From an uncultured Dorea sp. (lineage in GTDB: Bacteria; Bacillota; Clostridia; Lachnospirales; Lachnospiraceae): 8,277 bases of DNA. Location of the stretch: positions 1-8,277 of the forward strand of contig CAJTVY010000078.1 in the NCBI GenBank assembly GCA_910579925.1, in the 5' to 3' direction. Within the stretch, counting starts at the first letter, position 1; each line of letters begins with the position of its first letter. The notes under the pieces are model-generated. The model did no database searches. It was given only the letters and a program-made list of their open reading frames with translations, and had not been told where the DNA came from. Shown piece by piece: positions 5,322 to 8,277 of this stretch. The translations under genes were made by a program, and so were the position numbers.

Positions 5322-5690
5322 CTAGAAATTCAACCCAGCTTCTCTAGCTGCGTCTGCTAATGCCTGAATCTTACCATGGTATATAAAGCCGCCTCTGTCA
5401 AAGACCACATCCTTAATACCTTTCTCAACCGCCCTTTCAGCGATTACTTTACCCAAATATGCTGCTGCATCAACGTTGTTAGTCTTTTCTAAGTTTGCTT
5501 TCACATCTTTCTGAAGAGTGGAAGCGGAAACCAGAGTATTTCCAACTGTATCGTCAATAATTTGAGCATACATATGATTATTGCTTCTAAACACAGCCAA
5601 ACGCGGGCACTCAGACGTGCCGCTCAAACGGTTGCGGATTCTTCTGTGTTTTCCTGCGCGAACTTCACTTCTTGATTTTTTGCTAACCAT
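5322..5690 (-). CDS. rplR: 50S ribosomal protein L18
   Basis: The 122-residue protein begins MVSKKSRSEVRAGKHRRIRN and has the 5S rRNA-binding body with PRLAVFRSNNHMYAQIID, the segment VVFDRGGFIYHGKIQALADA and the end AREAGLNF. With L5 it anchors 5S rRNA in the central protuberance. A GTG two codons further upstream (5694-5696) is in frame, but it lies only 3 nt from GGAG (5700-5703). The ATG at 5688-5690 has 9-nt spacing and gives the normal N-terminus, so it is chosen. The gap from rplF is 17 nt. Confidence 0.96.
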   Translation of the reverse strand: MVSKKSRSEVRAGKHRRIRNRLSGTSECPRLAVFRSNNHMYAQIIDDTVGNTLVSASTLQKDVKANLEKTNNVDAAAYLGKVIAERAVEKGIKDVVFDRGGFIYHGKIQALADAAREAGLNF

Positions 5691-5699
5691 TTTCACACT

Positions 5700-5703
5700 C
5701 TCC
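5700..5703 (-). promoter_or_regulatory. Ribosome binding site that selects the ATG of rplR
   Basis: The coding strand reads AAGGAGAGTGTGAAAATG. GGAG is 9 nt before the ATG (5688-5690) but only 3 nt before the in-frame GTG (5694-5696), so the ATG is the functional start. Confidence 0.75.
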
Positions 5704-5707
5704 TTAC

Positions 5708-6250
5708 TTATTTCTTACCAGTCTTACCAACTTTACGTCTGATTACTTCATCAGCATACTTAATTCCCTTGCCCTTATATGGCTCCGGTCTTCTCTTGTC
5801 TCTGATTTCAGCTGCGTATTGGCCTACTTTTTCTTTATCGATACCTTTAACGACGATTTTATTCTGTCCTTCTACAACAGTCTCCACGCCCTCCGGATCT
5901 GTCATTTCAACTGGGTGAGAATATCCGAGACTCAATGTGAGTTTGCTTCCGGACTTCGCAGCCCTGTAACCGACGCCGTTTACTTCCAGGATTTTCTGAT
6001 ATCCTTCTGTAACGCCTACAACCATATTGTTTACCAGCGTTCTTGTAAGGCCGTGTAAAGACTTCATCTTCTTTAAGTCGTTCGGTCTGGTTACAACGAC
6101 TGTATCGCCGTCTAATTTAATCTCCATCTCTGTCGGAAGTTCTCTTTCAAGTGTTCCTTTTGGACCTTTTACAGTCACTTTATTATTTTCCGCAATCTCG
6201 ACGGTTACTCCCGCCGGGATTGTAATCGGCAGTCTTCCTATACGTGACAT
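5708..6250 (-). CDS. rplF: 50S ribosomal protein L6
   Basis: The 180-residue protein begins MSRIGRLPITIPAGVTVEIA and shows the two repeated L6 folds (about residues 1-80 and 83-175). Segments include TVKGPKGTLERELP, EVNGVGYRA, LSLGYSHPVE and the signature RRPEPYKGKGIKYADE, followed by the basic tail IRRKVGKTGKK. L6 binds 23S rRNA near the sarcin-ricin loop and the base of the L7/L12 stalk. ATG (6248-6250) has GGAGG 8 nt upstream. It is separated from rpsH by a 262-nt spacer containing a tandem duplication, which is far longer than the other gaps in this part of the operon. Confidence 0.98.
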   Translation of the reverse strand: MSRIGRLPITIPAGVTVEIAENNKVTVKGPKGTLERELPTEMEIKLDGDTVVVTRPNDLKKMKSLHGLTRTLVNNMVVGVTEGYQKILEVNGVGYRAAKSGSKLTLSLGYSHPVEMTDPEGVETVVEGQNKIVVKGIDKEKVGQYAAEIRDKRRPEPYKGKGIKYADEVIRRKVGKTGKK

Positions 6251-6279
6251 ACCTATATCCTCCTTAACTTAGATTCTCG

Positions 6280-6301
6280 GAGCAGAACTATGCGTCTGCT
6301 C
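6280..6301 (-). other. Perfect 7-bp hairpin just upstream of the rplF ribosome site
   Basis: GAGCAGA (6280-6286) and TCTGCTC (6295-6301) are exact complements around an 8-nt loop. The structure is about 20 nt upstream of the rplF GGAGG in the transcript. It has no U-tract. It might influence ribosome access or be the 3' edge of the inserted repeat; role unknown. Confidence 0.5.
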
Positions 6302-6319
6302 TGTTTTCAGTTGCTGTGA

Positions 6320-6411
6320 GTACTTGGTGAGGTATTCCCCGAACCTAGTACGAACGCACATCGCAACACTTAATGAGGTCCTTCACGAATTTCGTGTTGT
6401 GATGTTTCCTT
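6320..6411 (-). repeat. 92-bp tandem repeat, unit 1 (proximal to rplF)
   Basis: This unit is identical over 92 bases to 6420-6511, at an exact 100-bp period. It contains two inverted repeats. The first has arms GTACTTGGT (6320-6328) and ACCTAGTAC (6343-6351), 8 of 9 paired; it continues inward as coding-strand GGGG-AAUA-CCUC, pairing with one G-U. The second has arms CATCGCAACAC (6359-6369) and GTGTTGTGATG (6394-6404), 10 of 11 paired, with a competing inner hairpin CACGAA/TTCGTG. The unit has no coding content. The 8 bases separating it from unit 2 (6412-6419), with the following g, differ from the sequence before unit 1. Confidence 0.9.
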
Positions 6412-6419
6412 TGCCGCAT

Positions 6420-6511
6420 GTACTTGGTGAGGTATTCCCCGAACCTAGTACGAACGCACATCGCAACACTTAATGAGGTCCTTCACGAATTTCGTGTTGT
6501 GATGTTTCCTT
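6420..6511 (-). repeat. 92-bp tandem repeat, unit 2 (abuts rpsH stop)
   Basis: This is an exact copy of 6320-6411, ending one base before the rpsH TAA (6513-6515). Stems are at 6420-6428/6443-6451 and 6459-6469/6494-6504. The lack of any difference between copies implies recent duplication or active gene conversion. It leaves no coding room between rpsH and rplF. Confidence 0.9.
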
Positions 6512-6512
6512 G

Positions 6513-6914
6513 TTACCAGATATAACAAAGAACCTCTCCGCCTATGCCGAGTTTTCTTGCTTCTTTATCTGTGATCACACCTTTGTTTGTAGAAATGATC
6601 GCTGTTCCAAGTCCGCCGAATACTTTCGGTACGTCGGCGCTTCCTGCATATACGCGAAGACCTGGCTTGGAGATCCTCTTAAGACCTGTGATAACCTTCT
6701 CGTTCTTGTCTGCACCGTATTTCAATGTGATATGAAGTGTCTTGAACACGCCGTCTTCTACGATGTCGTATTTCTCAATGTAACCTTCATCCAGTAAGAT
6801 ATTTGCTATTGCAAGCTTCATCTTGGAAGATGGCACATCTACTGTATCATGTTTCGCAGTATTCGCATTACGGATTCTTGTAAGCATATCTGCAATTGGA
6901 TCGCTCATAGTCAT
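6513..6914 (-). CDS. rpsH: 30S ribosomal protein S8
   Basis: The 133-residue protein begins MTMSDPIADMLTRIRNAN. It has VITGLKRISKPGLRVY and the C-terminal rRNA-binding signature ISTNKGVITDKEARKLGIGG, ending VLCYIW. S8 binds helix 21 of 16S rRNA and is the translational repressor of the spc operon in E. coli; whether it does so here is unknown. The first ATG (6912-6914) is 11 nt after GGAGG (6926-6930). A second in-frame ATG two codons later is 17 nt away, so the first is preferred. The gene is bounded on both sides by repeat elements: copy B upstream and the 92-bp tandem units downstream. Confidence 0.98.
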   Translation of the reverse strand: MTMSDPIADMLTRIRNANTAKHDTVDVPSSKMKLAIANILLDEGYIEKYDIVEDGVFKTLHITLKYGADKNEKVITGLKRISKPGLRVYAGSADVPKVFGGLGTAIISTNKGVITDKEARKLGIGGEVLCYIW

Positions 6915-6940
6915 GATTTATAATTCCTCCTCTTCTAAAT

Positions 6941-7082
6941 GAAGTTCTCTTCACCCTCCGGGCTTAGAGAACGGCTTGTTTTCTAAGACATTGTAACATC
7001 CCGTCACTTCTGTTCCGTGATGGGCTTTCTCACTAAGCCCGGCATACGCCTTGCTAAGTGTTCAATGCCAGAAAACAATGCC
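6941..7082 (-). repeat. Structured dispersed repeat, copy B (rpsN-rpsH spacer)
   Basis: This copy shares three sequence blocks with copy A after rpmJ. Coding-strand folding gives a branched structure. A closing stem, GGC(A)UUGUUUUCU with AGAAAACAAGCC (7070-7082 with 6973-6984), has one bulge. It continues as GGCAUUG/CAAUGUC (7063-7069/6987-6993). Inside are two hairpins: CACUUAGC/GCUUAGUG (7053-7060/7031-7038, one U-U mismatch, inner GGC/GCC) and CCCAUCAC/GUGACGGG (7000-7024). A last stem, GUUCUCU/AGAGAAC (6966-6972/6944-6950), abuts the closing stem. It fills nearly all of the 167-nt gap and starts at the rpsN stop codon. It has no U-tract and no ORF. It may be an interspersed element or a control element just upstream of rpsH. 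Confidence 0.78.
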
Positions 7083-7267
7083 TACCAACTTGCCTTTTTC
7101 ACACCTGGAATCTGTCCTTTATATGCCAGTTCACGGAAGCAAACACGGCAGATACCATATTTTCTCAAATATGCATGTGGACGTCCACAGATCCTGCAGC
7201 GATTGTATTCTCTGGTTGAGAATTTCTGCTTACGCTGCTGCTTGATTTTCATTGCTGTCTTAGCCAT
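7082..7267 (-). CDS. rpsN: 30S ribosomal protein S14, zinc-binding type (61 aa)
   Basis: The short 61-residue form with the zinc ribbon Cys24-x2-Cys27 and Cys40-x2-Cys43 (CRICGRPHAYLRKYGICRVC) is the C+ S14 typical of Firmicutes, as opposed to the longer zinc-free type. It ends AYKGQIPGVKKASW, the usual terminus. S14 is in the head of the 30S subunit and is needed for late assembly. ATG (7265-7267) has GGAGG (7274-7278) 6 nt upstream, placed right after the rplE stop. The stop TAG overlaps the end of repeat copy B. Confidence 0.98.
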   Translation of the reverse strand: MAKTAMKIKQQRKQKFSTREYNRCRICGRPHAYLRKYGICRVCFRELAYKGQIPGVKKASW

Positions 7268-7279
7268 AATTTACCTCCT

Positions 7280-7819
7280 TTACTTTTTAAACGGCATGTT
7301 GAACTGCTTTAACAATTCACGCGCCTCTTCGTCTGTCTTCGCTGTTGTGACAAAGATCACATCCATACCTCTTACCTTATCGATCTTATCATATTCGATC
7401 TCCGGGAAGATTAACTGCTCTTTGATACCAAGAGCATAATTTCCTCTTCCGTCGAATGCGTTCGGATTCACACCTCTGAAGTCACGTACACGAGGTAATG
7501 CAAGGTTGATCAGACGATCAACGAACTCATACATCTTCTCTCCTCTTAAAGTAACCTTGCATCCGATTGACATTCCTTCTCTCAGTTTGAAGTTAGCAAC
7601 CGATTTCTTTGCTTTACAGATAACAGCCTTCTGTCCTGTGATCCTCTCAAGATCCGCAACTGCTGAATCCAAAACTTTTGCATTATCTTTTGCCTCGCCG
7701 ACGCCCATGTTGATAACAACCTTGTCAAGCTTTGGCACTTCCATAATATTCTTATAACCGAACTTCTTATTCATTGCGTCAATGATTTCGTTCTTGTACT
7801 GTTCTTTCAGTCTACTCAA
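7280..7819 (-). CDS. rplE: 50S ribosomal protein L5 (TTG start)
   Basis: The 179-residue protein, the same length as Bacillus L5, begins (M)SRLKEQYKNEIIDAM. It has the family segments VINMGVGEA, REGMSIGCKVTLRG, LPRVRDFRGVNPNAFDGRGN and FPEIEYDKIDKVRGMD, ending LLKQFNMPFKK. L5 binds 5S rRNA and contacts the P-site tRNA and S13 from the central protuberance. The start is TTG at 7817-7819, with GGAGG (7829-7833) 9 nt upstream; no ATG or GTG in frame fits the family N-terminus. The gap from rplX is 23 nt and from rpsN 12 nt. Confidence 0.97.
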   Translation of the reverse strand: MSRLKEQYKNEIIDAMNKKFGYKNIMEVPKLDKVVINMGVGEAKDNAKVLDSAVADLERITGQKAVICKAKKSVANFKLREGMSIGCKVTLRGEKMYEFVDRLINLALPRVRDFRGVNPNAFDGRGNYALGIKEQLIFPEIEYDKIDKVRGMDVIFVTTAKTDEEARELLKQFNMPFKK

Positions 7820-7828
7820 AGCACTGGC

Positions 7829-7833
7829 CCTCC
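7829..7833 (-). promoter_or_regulatory. Ribosome binding site that fixes the TTG start of rplE
   Basis: The coding strand reads AAGGAGGGCCAGTGCTTTG. GGAGG is 9 nt before TTG. The GTG in between is out of frame and meets a stop after one further codon, so TTG is the start. Confidence 0.8.
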
Positions 7834-7842
7834 TTCCTCAGA

Positions 7843-8154
7843 TTAATCAATCACTTCGCCTGTTGATTTCGCAAAACGAACTTTCTTGTCTCCGTCCATC
7901 TTGATGCCTACTCTTGTCGGCTTGCCCTTGTGTACATACATTACGTTGGAAATGTTGATCGGGCCTTCCTGATGGATAATACCGCCGTTCTGATTCGCAG
8001 CGCTTGGCTTTGTGTGCTTTGTCAGCATATTGACGCCTTCCACGACAACCTTGCCTTCCTTCTGATTTACAGCAATAACCTTGCCTTCTTTATCCTTCTG
8101 ACTTCCGGCGATTACTTTCACTGTGTCGCCTTTTTTGATTTTTAACATTGACAT
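7843..8154 (-). CDS. rplX: 50S ribosomal protein L24
   Basis: The 103-residue protein begins MSMLKIKKGDTVKVIAG. It has an N-terminal KOW motif (about residues 4-35), then VVEGVNMLTKHTKPSAANQ, EGPINISNVMYVHKGK and TRVGIKMDGDKKVRFAKSTG, and ends EVID. L24 is one of the first proteins to bind 23S rRNA and starts 50S assembly. An in-frame GTG at 8161-8163 overlaps the ribosome site itself, so it cannot be the start; ATG (8152-8154) has GGAGG (8163-8167) 8 nt upstream. The ATG two codons later is 14 nt away. The ribosome site adjoins the rplN stop. Confidence 0.97.
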   Translation of the reverse strand: MSMLKIKKGDTVKVIAGSQKDKEGKVIAVNQKEGKVVVEGVNMLTKHTKPSAANQNGGIIHQEGPINISNVMYVHKGKPTRVGIKMDGDKKVRFAKSTGEVID

Positions 8155-8162
8155 CTTACGCA

Positions 8163-8167
8163 CCTCC
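8163..8167 (-). promoter_or_regulatory. Ribosome binding site that selects the ATG of rplX
   Basis: The coding strand reads TAAGGAGGTGCGTAAGATG. GGAGG follows the rplN stop directly and is 8 nt before the ATG. It overlaps the in-frame upstream GTG, excluding that codon. Confidence 0.8.
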
Positions 8168-8277
8168 TTAAAGCACTTCCGGAGCCAGAGAAACGATTCT
8201 CATAAACTGCTTATCACGAAGTTCTCTCGCTACTGGTCCAAAAATACGGGTTCCTCTTGGTGTCTTGTCTTCTTTTA
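8168..8277 (-). CDS. rplN: 50S ribosomal protein L14, C-terminal fragment (partial)
   Basis: The last 35 codons and the TAA stop (8168-8170) are present; the gene enters from the right edge. The visible end includes EDKTPRGTRIFGPVAREL, then RDKQFMRIVSLAPEVL, the diagnostic C-terminus of L14. L14 lies at the subunit interface and contacts L19 and 16S rRNA. The stop codon is directly followed by the ribosome site of rplX, so the genes are only 13 nt apart. Confidence 0.96.
   Translation of the reverse strand, partial: KEDKTPRGTRIFGPVARELRDKQFMRIVSLAPEVL

Noticed and set aside
6320..6511. CRISPR-like array
   Set aside because: There are only two units, each 92 bp with an 8-bp separator. This does not match CRISPR repeat and spacer sizes, and no cas genes are present.
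6941..7082. Classical S8 autoregulatory site as in the E. coli spc mRNA
   Set aside because: The position is before rpsH rather than at the rplE start. I could not identify the S8-binding core, and the same element recurs before rpsM, so it is not specific to S8.

Overview
The window is an 8.3-kb stretch of a ribosomal-protein superoperon (the spc operon running into the start of the alpha operon). Every gene is on the minus strand, so transcription runs from position 8277 towards 1. Gene order in that direction is rplN (3' end only), rplX, rplE, rpsN, rpsH, rplF, rplR, rpsE, rpmD, rplO, secY, adk, map, a small KOW-domain gene, infA, rpmJ and the first 15 codons of rpsM. All are housekeeping genes of expected length and I see no broken gene. 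The order, strong GGAGG ribosome sites, zinc-type S14 and L36, a four-cysteine adenylate kinase, and a KOW gene between map and infA point to a low-to-mid GC Clostridia member, most likely Lachnospiraceae. The family-level call is inference.

Layout. Positions 8277-7082 (L14, L24, L5, S14) are packed with 12-23 nt gaps. Two unusually long spacers follow: 167 nt between rpsN and rpsH, and 262 nt between rpsH and rplF. Positions 6250-2822 (L6, L18, S5, L30, L15, SecY) are compact again; rplO and secY share one base. A 194-nt spacer precedes adk, map, KOW and infA, which are nearly contiguous. A 191-nt gap with a strong internal promoter precedes rpmJ, and a 367-nt gene-free stretch precedes rpsM.

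Function. The genes supply ribosome assembly (L14, L24, L5, S14, S8, L6, L18, S5, L30, L15, L36, S13), translation initiation (IF-1), protein export (SecY), N-terminal methionine removal (MAP) and adenylate balance (Adk). The internal promoter would let rpmJ-rpsM and the downstream alpha-operon genes (normally rpsK, rpsD, rpoA, rplQ, outside this window) be expressed partly independently.

The unexpected content is in the spacers. One structured repeat family occurs twice, after rpmJ and between rpsN and rpsH, with matching sequence blocks and a shared mismatched stem. A 92-bp unit is tandemly duplicated with no differences at a 100-bp period between rpsH and rplF. A 115-bp near-palindrome lies between secY and adk. 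The rpmJ-rpsM spacer carries a chain of further hairpins. None looks like an intrinsic terminator. They could be small non-autonomous interspersed elements or operon-internal RNA control or processing elements; sequence alone does not decide.
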